In this document: positions 41,598-51,253 of the stretch, piece after piece
Layout of the letters: each line of letters begins with the position of its first letter
Numbering within the stretch: the first letter of the stretch is position 1
From: Albibacillus kandeliae
GTDB taxonomy: Bacteria > Pseudomonadota > Alphaproteobacteria > Rhodobacterales > Rhodobacteraceae
Assembly: GCF_003116585.1 (NCBI RefSeq)
Contig: NZ_QEHM01000003.1
Coordinates: forward strand, 296,916-360,915
Length of the DNA stretch: 64,000 bases
Direction: 5' to 3'
The notes under the pieces: generated by a model
Database searches by the model: none
What the model was told of the DNA's origin: nothing
The model's input: only the letters and a program-made list of their open reading frames with translations
Made by a program: the position numbers and the translations under genes

Positions 41598-42575
41598 ATG
41601 CCTTGGACAAATGCCGAGCAGCCCAAGCGGGTCTCATTCATCTACAGAACTTTCGGCTCGCCGCAGTCGTCACTGGAAATGGTGGTTCGTGCGTTGCCGC
41701 CTCGCGCTCATGATTCATTTCGCGTGAGGGTTTCACACGTGCCGGTTAATCCATCCGATCTGATCCCGATCACGGGAGCCTATGCACACCGGATATCGCT
41801 GCCGGGCGTAGCGGGTTACGAAGGCGTCGGGCAGGTGATCGAAGCTCCGGACGGCCTATCTCACATGGTCGGTCGTCGCGTGCTGCCCCTGCGTGGCGAA
41901 GGCACCTGGCAGACCCATGTCGATTGCCCCGTCCATCATGCCGTGGAGGTGCCAGACTCGGTTCCCGACCTTGTGGCGGCTCGGGCATACATCAATCCTC
42001 TGGCCGCGGCCACGATGCTTCAGCTCTGGCCCGTCCGTGACAAGGTGGTGCTACTCAGCGGAGCGGGATCGAGCTGTGCCGAACACTTGGGACGCTGGGC
42101 GATCCGCCAAGGAGCCAAGCGCGTGCTGGGAATCTATCGCTCGGCGTGTCGAAAAGACCGGTTGCACCAGATGGGTATCGAGCCAATCTCGACATACGAT
42201 CTTAGTGCTGTTTCGAATGCCTCCGCCTTGGCCGACATTGTCTTTGACGCCCTCGGCGGCGACGTCGCGAGAAGTGTTCTGGAACTGATGCGAGGGGAGA
42301 CCGATTTTGTTGCCTACGGCCTTCTGACGGGCAAACCAGTGATGATCGGAGCCGGGATCAGGGCGAGATACCACCGGTTTCACATGCGTGATCATTTCTC
42401 GGTCTTGGCTGGCAAGGGCATGCAAACCGCATTCTCCCATATTTGGCCGCTGCTCGCAGAGACCCCGCCTTCGACTCCCAGGGTCTTCCCGGCCCAGGAG
42501 TGGCGGCAGGCCCTCGCGGGGATCGAGAAACCTGGTGGTCAGAAACCCATACTCGATCTGTCTAGTCTCAGCTGA
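41598..42575 (+). CDS. MDR-superfamily oxidoreductase, possibly acquired
   Basis: The 325-residue protein has the GroES-like fold (VSHVPVNPSDLIPITGAYAH, GVAGYEGVGQVIEA) and a Rossmann domain (VVLLSGAGSSCAEHLGRWAI), as in quinone oxidoreductases and 2-enoyl-CoA reductases. It has no zinc cysteine cluster. The usual glycine-rich turn is modified to SGAGSSCAE. Sampled lines are about 53-63% GC against about 66% around it, and the codon choice looks different, so it may have been gained by transfer. Nothing in the neighbourhood indicates its substrate. Confidence 0.8.
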   Translation: MPWTNAEQPKRVSFIYRTFGSPQSSLEMVVRALPPRAHDSFRVRVSHVPVNPSDLIPITGAYAHRISLPGVAGYEGVGQVIEAPDGLSHMVGRRVLPLRGEGTWQTHVDCPVHHAVEVPDSVPDLVAARAYINPLAAATMLQLWPVRDKVVLLSGAGSSCAEHLGRWAIRQGAKRVLGIYRSACRKDRLHQMGIEPISTYDLSAVSNASALADIVFDALGGDVARSVLELMRGETDFVAYGLLTGKPVMIGAGIRARYHRFHMRDHFSVLAGKGMQTAFSHIWPLLAETPPSTPRVFPAQEWRQALAGIEKPGGQKPILDLSSLS

Positions 42576-42662
42576 GCAACGACAGCTCCCGCCCTCCCCA
42601 CCAACACCGCTTGCAGACACCCCCCAAGGGAAAAGGTCACAATTGAGCCGCCAAAACTCCGT

Positions 42663-42695
42663 TTGTTTGGCGAATCCCGCGTTGATATAACGCGG
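42663..42695 (+). promoter_or_regulatory. Sulfotransferase promoter with palindrome over the -10 box
   Basis: TTGTTT (42663-42668) and TATAAC (42686-42691) are 17 bases apart. A perfect inverted repeat CCGCGTT-GATAT-AACGCGG (42677-42695) covers the -10 box. This arrangement fits a repressor operator, but the regulator is not encoded nearby. Confidence 0.55.
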
Positions 42696-42724
42696 CAACG
42701 AGAACAGAACCGAAGGCAGAGCGG

Positions 42725-43543
42725 ATGGGTTTCCCCGGGACTTGGATGACCGAGAGCGAGAGCGTGGTCTACCGCGTCGTGCCGAAATGCGCCTGCTCGA
42801 CCATCGGTCAGATCATGTACTACTCGGACCACGCGCGGTTCTTCGACGGTGACATCCACGATTCAACTGCCGGCCTGCACAAGTGGTCGCAGGACGAGAG
42901 CCAGCCGCTGATCGAGGCCAACGTCTCGGGCCACAAGAGCTATGCCTTCACCTGCGTGCGCAATCCCTACACCCGCATCCTGTCATCCTTCTTCGACAAG
43001 ATCTGCGGCATCCAGCGCAACGGCAAACGCTATCGCGGCAACCTCGTCCCGACGCTGGTCTACAACTATGGCGTCGAGGTCGGCGGCGATGACGGCAAGG
43101 GCGAGTTCGACCAGATCGCCAGCTTCCGCCGCTTCCTGCTCTTCGCGCGCGACACCATCCGCTGGCGCCGCCCGATGGACCCCGACATTCACTGGTCGGC
43201 GATGTCGGGCCATGTCTCGACCTTCATCGCCAATGGCGGGCGCTACGACCGGATCATCTGGACCGAGGATTTCAACGCCGGGATGCAGCAGGTGCTGGAC
43301 GCGATCGAAACGCCCGTGCCGGTCGACCTTGCCGCCATTCCCCGGTTCAACGAGAGCGAGGGCCACGGCCCCAAGCGCGCGCACCCGGTCGAGGACTACT
43401 TCGACGACCTGTCGATGCACCTCGTCTACGAGATCTACAAGCGCGACTTCGACCTCTTCCGCTACGACTTCGAGAATCCCGCCAACAAGATGCCGGTGGG
43501 CGAGATCGACCTCGACGAAGTGCACGCCAAGCTCGGGAAATAG
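42725..43543 (+). CDS. Sulfotransferase family 2 protein
   Basis: The 272-residue protein has the PAPS-binding pair of sulfotransferases: a 5'-phosphosulfate loop VPKCACSTIGQ near residue 22 and the 3'-phosphate loop TCVRNPYTRILSSFFDKI near residue 77. It is predicted to move sulfate from PAPS to a carbohydrate or other acceptor in the cytosol. The order PKCACST is seen in the family-2 carbohydrate type. The acceptor is unknown; the GT14 gene 2 kb away is on the other strand. It is a single gene, converging with LysR after 3 bases. Confidence 0.88.
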   Translation: MGFPGTWMTESESVVYRVVPKCACSTIGQIMYYSDHARFFDGDIHDSTAGLHKWSQDESQPLIEANVSGHKSYAFTCVRNPYTRILSSFFDKICGIQRNGKRYRGNLVPTLVYNYGVEVGGDDGKGEFDQIASFRRFLLFARDTIRWRRPMDPDIHWSAMSGHVSTFIANGGRYDRIIWTEDFNAGMQQVLDAIETPVPVDLAAIPRFNESEGHGPKRAHPVEDYFDDLSMHLVYEIYKRDFDLFRYDFENPANKMPVGEIDLDEVHAKLGK

Positions 43544-43546
43544 ACC

Positions 43547-44434
43547 CTAGCGGGGCCGCACGATCTCCATCAGCGCCTCCAGCGCGCGGGTGCGGTGCCG
43601 GTCGGGGTGGGTCAGCACCGCGAAGGGCCGCAGCGGGCGCTGCGCCCATGTCACCCGGCGGATCGCCAGCCCCTGCGCCCGCGCGGCGCCCAGCGCCCGG
43701 CGCGAGAGCATGGCCGCGCACTGCCCGGTCTGCAGCCCCGCGATGATCGCCTCGTTCGAGGGAAACTCCAGCACCACGTTCAGGTCGTCCGGGGTCAGGC
43801 CCATGTCGGACAGGTGCGCCTCCGATACCGTTCGCGTGCCGGACCCCGGCTCGCGCATCAGCCAGTTCAGCGCGCGATAGTCCCCGGCGGTGTACTGCGG
43901 CTTGCGCGCCATCGGATGATCGCGGGCCATGACCAGCACCAGCTCATCCTGCGCCACCACCAGCCGCCTGAGGTCCGATGGCGGCAGGTCGCCCTCGACG
44001 AAGCCGATGTCGGCAGACCCCTCGCCCACGGCCTGCGCCGCCCCCGAGGTGTTGCCGATGGTCAGCGAGATCCGCACGCGGGGAAAATCGCGGTTCAGGG
44101 TCATCAGGCGCGAGGGCAGCCAGTAGGCGGCGACCGTCTGGCTCGCGAAGATGCGCAGATGGCCCTGTGGCGTTCCGGCGAGGTCCTCCAGCACCAGCCG
44201 CGCGGTGTCGGCCTGCGCCATGAGCGCCCGCGCCGTGTCGAGAAACCCCGCGCCCTCGTCGGTCAGGACGATCCCGCGCCCGACCCGATCGAAGAGCCTC
44301 ACATCGTGCTGCCGCTCCAGCGCGGCGATGGCGGCCGAGACCGCCGACTGCGTGAGGTTCAGCTCGCGCGCCGCATGGGTGACGTGGCTGTGCTCTGCCA
44401 CGCAGAGGAAAATACGGATCTGATCGAGCGTCAT
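43547..44434 (-). CDS. LysR-family regulator (YeiE/CysL-like) of the adjacent YeiH gene
   Basis: The 295-residue protein has the LysR N-terminal winged helix (MTLDQIRIFLCVAEHSHVTH AARELNLTQSAVSAAIAAL in two stretches) and a C-terminal effector domain with DIGFVEGDLP and SMGLTPDDL-type features. It diverges from a YeiH exporter gene, as yeiE and yeiH do in E. coli, and probably controls it. The effector is unknown. The ATG at 44434 gives the usual LysR lead; one nine codons upstream is an alternative. Confidence 0.9.
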   Translation of the reverse strand: MTLDQIRIFLCVAEHSHVTHAARELNLTQSAVSAAIAALERQHDVRLFDRVGRGIVLTDEGAGFLDTARALMAQADTARLVLEDLAGTPQGHLRIFASQTVAAYWLPSRLMTLNRDFPRVRISLTIGNTSGAAQAVGEGSADIGFVEGDLPPSDLRRLVVAQDELVLVMARDHPMARKPQYTAGDYRALNWLMREPGSGTRTVSEAHLSDMGLTPDDLNVVLEFPSNEAIIAGLQTGQCAAMLSRRALGAARAQGLAIRRVTWAQRPLRPFAVLTHPDRHRTRALEALMEIVRPR

Positions 44435-44456
44435 TCCGGAATGATCGACTGAATCG

Positions 44457-44482
44457 AACATTCAAACAAGAACATTCGTTTG
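44457..44482. promoter_or_regulatory. Probable LysR operator between LysR and YeiH genes
   Basis: The 102-base divergent gap contains a direct repeat AACATTC (44457-44463 and 44471-44477), 14 bases apart, and an inverted pair CAAAC/GTTTG (44463-44467 with 44478-44482). It is AT-rich and centrally placed, as expected for a LysR site serving both genes. Confidence 0.5.
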
Positions 44483-44536
44483 GATTGATGAAAGGCGACG
44501 GCGTATCTCCAAGCTAACTCGTTAAGGACCACCCCG

Positions 44537-45556
44537 ATGACCGACCACGCTGACCGCTCTCTCGCGCCCTCCGCCCCTCACCCGCTGCTCCAGCCGCTTC
44601 CCGGCCTCGTCCTCGCGGCGGGCCTCGCGCTGGTCGGCTTCCTCGTCGCGGGGCTGGTCGGGTCGGTCCTGCTGAGCCCGATGGTCGTGGCGCTGGTCAT
44701 CGGCATCACCGCGCGCAACTCGGTTGAGGTGCCCGCGATGTTCCAGCCGGGTCTCGCGCTGGCGCTGCGCCCCGTGCTGCGGACCGGTATCGTGCTGCTG
44801 GGCTTTCGTGTCACCTTTGACCAGCTGGCCGAGGTCGGGCTGACCGGCCTTGCCGTGGTGGCGGCGGGCCTGCTGGCGACCTTCCTCTTCACCAAGGCGG
44901 CGGGTCGCCTGCTGGGCGTGGACCGGAGCCTTGCCGAGCTGATCGCGGCAGGCACGTCGGTCTGCGGGGCCTCGGCCGTTCTGGCGACAAACACCGTCAC
45001 GCGCGGATCGGACGAGGACGTGGCCTATTCCATCGCCTGCGTGACCATATTCGGCTCCATCGCCATGATCTCCTACCCCTTCCTCGCCTCGGCGCTCGGC
45101 TTCGATGCCCAGACCTATGGCCTCTGGGCCGGGGCCAGCATCCACGAGGTTGCGCAGGCGGTCGGCGCCGGGTTCGCCAACGGCGATGTCTCGGGCGAGG
45201 CCGCGACGGTCGCCAAGCTGAGCCGCGTCGCCATGCTCGCCCCGCTGATCCTTGGCCTCGGCCTGCTGTCGCGGCGGGGCAACGGCGGTGAAACCACCGC
45301 CAAGGCGCCGGTGCCCTGGTTCGTGCTGGGCTTTGTCGCGGCGGTCGCGGTGAACTCGGTCGTGCCCCTGCCCGACGCGCTGGTCTCCGGGTTCCAACTG
45401 GCCTCGGCCTTCATGCTTACGATGGCGCTTGGCGCGATGGGGCTGGAAACCCACGTCCGGCGCCTGCGCCTCAAGGGGGGGCGTCCCCTGCTCCTCGGCG
45501 CGCTGGCGGCGGTCTTCATGTCCACGATCACTGCCTTGATGATCTCCGCGCTCTGA
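44537..45556 (+). CDS. YeiH-family putative sulfate exporter
   Basis: The 339-residue inner-membrane protein has about ten helices and matches the YeiH family annotated as putative sulfate exporters: GLALALRPVLRTGIVLLGFR, GTSVCGASAVLATNTVTRG, CVTIFGSIAMISYPFLAS and GLWAGASIHEVAQAVGAGFA. The AAGGACC ribosome site precedes the ATG. The transported anion is not proven for the family. A strong hairpin follows the gene. Confidence 0.92.
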   Translation: MTDHADRSLAPSAPHPLLQPLPGLVLAAGLALVGFLVAGLVGSVLLSPMVVALVIGITARNSVEVPAMFQPGLALALRPVLRTGIVLLGFRVTFDQLAEVGLTGLAVVAAGLLATFLFTKAAGRLLGVDRSLAELIAAGTSVCGASAVLATNTVTRGSDEDVAYSIACVTIFGSIAMISYPFLASALGFDAQTYGLWAGASIHEVAQAVGAGFANGDVSGEAATVAKLSRVAMLAPLILGLGLLSRRGNGGETTAKAPVPWFVLGFVAAVAVNSVVPLPDALVSGFQLASAFMLTMALGAMGLETHVRRLRLKGGRPLLLGALAAVFMSTITALMISAL

Positions 45557-45576
45557 GCGGCGGCTGGTGCCGGGCC

Positions 45577-45611
45577 CCGGATCGGGCTATCCATCAGACA
45601 GCCCGATCCGG
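45577..45611 (+). terminator. Hairpin downstream of the YeiH gene
   Basis: A perfect 12-bp stem (CCGGATCGGGCT with AGCCCGATCCGG, loop of 11) begins 20 bases after the stop. No clear T-run follows, so it may act as a pause or 3' protecting structure. Confidence 0.5.
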
Positions 45612-45671
45612 CAACAGCAGGCCCCATGACCCGACCCGCGGACCCGATGCGACCCAATCCCGGCGCGCGCG

Positions 45672-46244
45672 ATGCATGACATCGACGCGCTGGTCGCGCA
45701 TTACGGCCTCTTCGCCCTCTTCGCCGGCTGCTTTCTCGAAGGCGAAACGCTTGCCGTCACCGGGGGCGTCCTTGCCCACCGACACCTGCTGATCCTCTGG
45801 CAGGTGATCGCGGTCGTGGCCGCCGGGGCCTTCTGCTCGGACATGTTCTACTTCCTGCTCGGACGGCGCATGCGCGAGAACGCTCTGGTCCGCAAACTGC
45901 GCGAACACCGCCGGATGGGCCGCCTGCTGGGTCTGGTCGACCGCGCGCCACGGCGGATCGCCGCAATCACCCGTTTCGTGCCCGGCCTGCGTATCGCCGG
46001 GCCCCTGACACTTGCGCAGACGCGCATCGGGACCGGTGAGTATGCGCTGATCGCGGCGGGTGCCGCGCTCTGCTGGTCGGTGGTGTTCACCTCGGTCGGG
46101 CATGTCGTGGGCCAGGCGCTGGTCTGGTTGTTTGGCGGTGCACACCGGACCGAGCATATCGTCTTCATCGGCATCGGCCTGACGCTGTTCCTGTGCGCCT
46201 ACGTCGTCTGGCGCAACTTCCGCTGGCGTCTGCGCAACGACTGA
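45672..46244 (+). CDS. DedA-family membrane protein
   Basis: The 190-residue inner-membrane protein has four to five hydrophobic segments. The DedA features are FLEGETLAVTGGVLAH near residue 21 and the conserved FVPGLRIAGPLTLAQ near residue 102, which carries the family arginine and the G-x-R region. DedA proteins are linked to lipid flipping and envelope maintenance. The role here is undetermined. It is a single gene, 115 bases after the YeiH stop. Confidence 0.9.
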   Translation: MHDIDALVAHYGLFALFAGCFLEGETLAVTGGVLAHRHLLILWQVIAVVAAGAFCSDMFYFLLGRRMRENALVRKLREHRRMGRLLGLVDRAPRRIAAITRFVPGLRIAGPLTLAQTRIGTGEYALIAAGAALCWSVVFTSVGHVVGQALVWLFGGAHRTEHIVFIGIGLTLFLCAYVVWRNFRWRLRND

Positions 46245-46322
46245 ACGGGCCGCGCGGCGGTCCCCATTCCCCAAGATGCAATACCGTTTCATGACCCTCG
46301 GAGGGGCACGGGCATGGCAAAG

Positions 46323-46379
46323 TTGACAAGGCAACTCGTTGCGCTTATCTATTTGCAGTGCACTGTACCGTATTACGGT
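46323..46379 (+). promoter_or_regulatory. Promoter and tandem palindromes of the Bcr/CflA efflux gene
   Basis: A consensus TTGACA (46323-46328) and TATCTA (46346-46351) are 17 bases apart. Immediately downstream lie two perfect palindromes, CAGTGCACTG (46356-46365) and ACCGTA-T-TACGGT (46367-46379), placed over the expected start point. They look like operators for a repressor such as a TetR-type protein, though none is encoded next to the gene. Confidence 0.65.
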
Positions 46380-46455
46380 TCACCCTGTTTCACCCGCCCC
46401 GGCAGCCTCCCCCGCGCCGGCGGTCACTCTCATTGCAAGTCCCCCGGAGCATTTC

Positions 46456-47676
46456 ATGCGCCACTCCACTCCCAACACGCGCGGGCTGGGCACGCCCGCG
46501 ATCTTCGTGCTCGCCCTGCTCTCTGCTGTCGCGCCCCTCGCGACGGATATGTACCTCCCCGGCTTTCCGCTGATGGCGGGCGATCTCGCCACCTCGGCCT
46601 CGGCCATCCAGCTGACCCTGACCAGCTTCCTGATCGGCCTCGCCCTCGGCCAGTTGCTGATCGGTCCCCTCTCCGACCGTTTCGGCCGCCGCCGCCCGCT
46701 CCTGCTCGGCACCGGGCTCGCCATCGTCTCGGGCTATCTCTGCGCCGTGGCGCCGGGCGTCGACTCGCTGATCGCCCTGCGGTTCCTGCAGGGCCTCGGC
46801 GGGGGCGCCGGGGTGGTGCTCGCCCGCGCGATCATCTCTGACCGCACGTCGGACGCCACCGCCTCGGCCCGGCTGTTCCAGGTGATGATGCTGATCGGCG
46901 GGCTGGCCCCGGTGCTGGCTCCGATCATCGGCACCGGCATCGTGTCGCTGGCCGGGTGGCGCGCCGTCTTCGTTGTGGTCGCCAGCCTCTCCGTCCTCGC
47001 CTTTCTCGGCACCCTGCGCCAGCTGGACGAATCCCTCCCGCCCGAAAACCGCAGCGAAGGCGGGATGGCAGGGCTGCGGCAGGGGATGAAGACAGTCTGC
47101 GGCAATCGGCTCTATCTGGGCTACACGCTGACCGTCGGCTTCGCCTTCATGGTGATGTTTGCCTATATCTCGGCCTCGCCCTTCGTGATGCAGACCGTTC
47201 TGGGCCTGTCACCGCTGGCCTACTCGCTGGCCTTCGGCCTGAACGCCATTGGGATCGTCCTTGCCAGCGCGGTGTCGGCCAAGCTGGTCAGCCGCGTCAG
47301 CCCGGCGCGGCTGACGTCCATCGGGATCGTGGCGAACACCATCGGGGCGCTCTGCACACTGCTCTGCGTGCTCGCCGGGGCCGGAGCCGTGCTCACCCTG
47401 CCCGCGCTCTTCGTCACGGTCGCCTCGCTCGGCCTGATCCTCGGCAACGCCAGCGCGCTGGCGATCTCGCAGGTGCCGCGCAGCGCCGGGACCGCCTCGG
47501 CGGTGCTGGGCGCGCTGCAGTTCTGCCTTGGCGCCATCGCCTCGCCCCTCGTGGGTCTGGCGGGCAAGGACAGCGCCCTGCCGATGGCGCTGGTCATGGT
47601 CGTCGCCGCCCTGCTGGCCGTCGCCGCCCTGCTCACCACGCGCAGCTCGCGGTCACTCGCCGCCGAAGCCGCCTGA
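46456..47676 (+). CDS. Bcr/CflA-type multidrug efflux MFS transporter
   Basis: The 406-residue inner-membrane protein has twelve helices of the drug:H+ antiporter-1 type. The family hallmarks are ATDMYLPGFPLMAGDL near residue 28, GLALGQLLIGPLSDRFGRRR (motif A), RFLQGLGGGAGVVLARAI (motif C-like) and GMASAL-type helices later. Members export drugs, chloramphenicol, or cysteine-like compounds. GGAG lies eight bases before the ATG at 46456; an earlier open stretch from 46339 starts inside the promoter and is rejected. Transcription should begin at the promoter listed just upstream. Confidence 0.92.
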   Translation: MRHSTPNTRGLGTPAIFVLALLSAVAPLATDMYLPGFPLMAGDLATSASAIQLTLTSFLIGLALGQLLIGPLSDRFGRRRPLLLGTGLAIVSGYLCAVAPGVDSLIALRFLQGLGGGAGVVLARAIISDRTSDATASARLFQVMMLIGGLAPVLAPIIGTGIVSLAGWRAVFVVVASLSVLAFLGTLRQLDESLPPENRSEGGMAGLRQGMKTVCGNRLYLGYTLTVGFAFMVMFAYISASPFVMQTVLGLSPLAYSLAFGLNAIGIVLASAVSAKLVSRVSPARLTSIGIVANTIGALCTLLCVLAGAGAVLTLPALFVTVASLGLILGNASALAISQVPRSAGTASAVLGALQFCLGAIASPLVGLAGKDSALPMALVMVVAALLAVAALLTTRSSRSLAAEAA

Positions 47677-47777
47677 ACCCTGCGGGGCGGCGCCAGTTTC
47701 CGCCGCCCCCCATCGCAAAGATGACTTTCATTCTATCCATTTGCCTCAACCGCCGTAGAATTCGGGCCGAATCGTAA

Positions 47778-47799
47778 CCCGTTCCCGTTCAGACCCGTT
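47778..47799 (+). promoter_or_regulatory. Direct repeats of CCCGTT upstream of the FixJ-type regulator
   Basis: CCCGTT occurs at 47778, 47784 and 47794, the last two as CCCGTTCAGA and CCCGTTTCAGA in tandem. They lie 43-64 bases before the start codon of the regulator gene and could be an autoregulatory site. No clear -35/-10 pair was found in the 165-base gap. Confidence 0.45.
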
Positions 47800-47841
47800 T
47801 CAGACCTTCGTTTTTCCAGATCGCCCCCAGCGGTTCCCACC

Positions 47842-48468
47842 ATGCATTCCTCGCCCCTCGTCCACATCCTAGACGACGACGATTCCATGCGCCTCGCCCT
47901 GTCGAGCCTGCTGCGCTCGGTCGGGCTGTCGACCAGCCTGCACGACTCCGTCGCCACCTTCCTCGCGGCCGAGCGGCCGGATGTCGAAGGCTGCCTGCTT
48001 CTGGACATCCGTCTGCCCGGCGTCAGTGGGCTCGACCTGCAGGGGCAGCTGGAGGAGCGCGGGATTCACCTGCCCGTGGTGCTGATGACCGGGCATGGCG
48101 ATATCCCGATGACGGTACGCGGCATGAAGGCGGGCGCCGTCGACTTTCTCACCAAGCCGTTCCGCGATCAGGACATGCTGGACGCGGTCGCCGCCGCGCT
48201 CGAGAGGGACCGGGCCCGTCGCGCGCGGGAAGAAGAGGTCTCGGGCATCGGCACCCGCTTTGAAACCCTTTCCCCGCGTGAGCGCGAGGTGATGGCGCTG
48301 GTCACCCGTGGTCTGCTGAACAAGCAGGTGGCGGGCGAACTGGGCCTGAGCGAGGTGACCGTCAAGATCCACCGGGGCGCGGCGATGAAGAAGATGGGCG
48401 CGCGCACCCTGCCCGAGCTGGTGAGAATGGCCGACGCCCTCGGGCTGGGAGCGGAGGCGTCCCGATAA
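47842..48468 (+). CDS. FixJ/TodT-type response regulator with LuxR DNA-binding domain
   Basis: The 208-residue protein has an N-terminal receiver (acidic pocket HILDDDDS, phospho-acceptor Asp in LLLDIRLPGVSG, conserved Lys in LTKPFRD). A C-terminal LuxR/NarL helix-turn-helix follows (LSPREREVMALVTRGLLNKQ and VAGELGLSEVTVKIHRG). It should bind DNA on phosphorylation. A receiver gene and a PAS kinase gene follow on the same strand, so these three probably form one two-component pathway. Confidence 0.94.
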   Translation: MHSSPLVHILDDDDSMRLALSSLLRSVGLSTSLHDSVATFLAAERPDVEGCLLLDIRLPGVSGLDLQGQLEERGIHLPVVLMTGHGDIPMTVRGMKAGAVDFLTKPFRDQDMLDAVAAALERDRARRAREEEVSGIGTRFETLSPREREVMALVTRGLLNKQVAGELGLSEVTVKIHRGAAMKKMGARTLPELVRMADALGLGAEASR

Positions 48469-48556
48469 CACCAGTGTATGATTACCCCGCGGGCCGTGTT
48501 GTGGCATTCGTCTTGGAAGGAACACAGCCAATTGTACGCTTTCAGAAGGTCCCGGG

Positions 48557-48925
48557 GTGCTCGCACAGTCTCAATTCGCCATCGTCGACGACGACAGCTC
48601 ATTCCGGGTCGCCCTGCTGAGCCTTGTCCGGTCTCTGGGCCACGCCGCCACCGGGTTCGACTCGGCCGAGGCGTTCCTGGCCTCCGGTCTCGCGGACAGG
48701 GTCGACTGCATCATCTCAGACATCCAGATGCCGGGCATCACCGGCATCGAGCTCAAGCGCCAGCTGGTGGCGTCGGGCATCACCACGCCCGTGGTGCTGA
48801 TCACCGGACGGACCGAGGACCGCTTCCGCCCGGAGGCCGAGGCCATCGGGGCGGCATGCTTCATGCGCAAGCCTTTCGACTCGCAGGAACTGATCGACTG
48901 TGTCGGCCGGGTCCTCGGGGAGTGA
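48557..48925 (+). CDS. Stand-alone receiver-domain protein
   Basis: The 122-residue protein is a single CheY-like receiver (AIVDDDSSF, phospho-acceptor Asp in IISDIQMPGITG, Lys in FMRKPFDSQEL) with no output domain. Such proteins relay or sink phosphate. It starts at a GTG with AAGGT upstream, 88 bases after the FixJ-type gene, and is followed closely by the kinase gene. It may buffer signalling between the kinase and the FixJ-type regulator. Confidence 0.9.
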   Translation: MLAQSQFAIVDDDSSFRVALLSLVRSLGHAATGFDSAEAFLASGLADRVDCIISDIQMPGITGIELKRQLVASGITTPVVLITGRTEDRFRPEAEAIGAACFMRKPFDSQELIDCVGRVLGE

Positions 48926-48929
48926 GCTG

Positions 48930-50507
<1,578 letters not shown>

Positions 50508-50540
50508 GTGCGGAACCCCTCCGTACAATGGATCGAAACC

Positions 50541-50590
50541 TGACCCTGGGTCACCCTCTTCCCAAGACGCTGAAACGCGCAGGAAGAGGG
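50541..50590 (+). promoter_or_regulatory. Palindrome and ribosome-site hairpin before the hydrolase genes
   Basis: A perfect palindrome TGACCC-T-GGGTCA (50541-50553) directly adjoins CCCTCTTCC (50554-50562), which can pair with GGAAGAGGG (50582-50590). The second arm contains the ribosome-binding site of the gene starting at 50601. The region could therefore act at DNA level, RNA level, or both. Confidence 0.55.
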
Positions 50591-50600
50591 AGACGATCCG

Positions 50601-51233
50601 ATGACCCAGGACAGCCCGACCTACCACGCCGCAGACACCGCGCTGGTGTTTCTCGATCCCTACAATGATTTCCTGTCCGAGGGCGGCAAGCTCTGGCCGC
50701 AACTGCAGGCGGTCGCCACCGATGTCTCGCTTCATGCCAATCTGGTGACGATCCTCGCCGCCGTGCGCCGCGCCCGGATCCCGGTGGTCATCGCTCCGCA
50801 TCACCGCCACCGCGAGGGCGACTTCAGCGGTTGGGACCACCCGACGCCCTACCAGCTTGGCGCGGCGCGGATCCGGCTCTTCGAGGTCGGCACGACGGGT
50901 GGCGAATGGCACCCCGACTACGCCCCGCACCCGGGCGACGTGGTGGCGCAGGAGCACTGGACCGCGAGCGGCTTTGCCAACACCGACCTCGATTACCGGC
51001 TCAAGCAGCTGGGCGCGCATCGCCTGATCTTCGTCGGCCTCATCGCCAATACCTGCGTCGAGGGCACCGCCCGCGCCGCCGTCGACCTCGGCTACCACGT
51101 CACCCTCGTGCGGGACGCCACCGCCGCCTTCTCGGCCGAGGCCATGCACGCCGCCCACGAGATCAACGCCCCGAGCTATGCCCACGCGGTGCTGACCACC
51201 GCCGACCTCCTCCCCCTCGTTCCCAGACCCTGA
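50601..51233 (+). CDS. Isochorismatase-like cysteine hydrolase
   Basis: The 210-residue protein has the isochorismatase fold: catalytic Asp in VFLDPYNDFLSEGG, nucleophilic Cys in GLIANTCVEGTARAAV, and the following AVDLGYHVTLVRDATAAFS. The position of the usual catalytic Lys reads VVAQEHWTASGFANTDLD, with Glu instead; this variation is shared by a subfamily, so it is not necessarily inactive. The substrate may be an amide or similar small molecule. The gene opens a run of four hydrolases after the kinase. Confidence 0.85.
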   Translation: MTQDSPTYHAADTALVFLDPYNDFLSEGGKLWPQLQAVATDVSLHANLVTILAAVRRARIPVVIAPHHRHREGDFSGWDHPTPYQLGAARIRLFEVGTTGGEWHPDYAPHPGDVVAQEHWTASGFANTDLDYRLKQLGAHRLIFVGLIANTCVEGTARAAVDLGYHVTLVRDATAAFSAEAMHAAHEINAPSYAHAVLTTADLLPLVPRP

Positions 51234-51253
51234 CCCCCGAAAAGGAGACCCCA

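Noticed and set aside
39330-43543. Glycan sulfation cluster (GT14 plus sulfotransferase)
   Set aside because: The genes are on different strands, 1.8 kb apart, with unrelated genes between; a shared pathway is not supported.
46339-46455. Upstream start of the efflux gene
   Set aside because: The extra codons overlap the promoter and operator-like palindromes, have no similarity, and lack a ribosome site.
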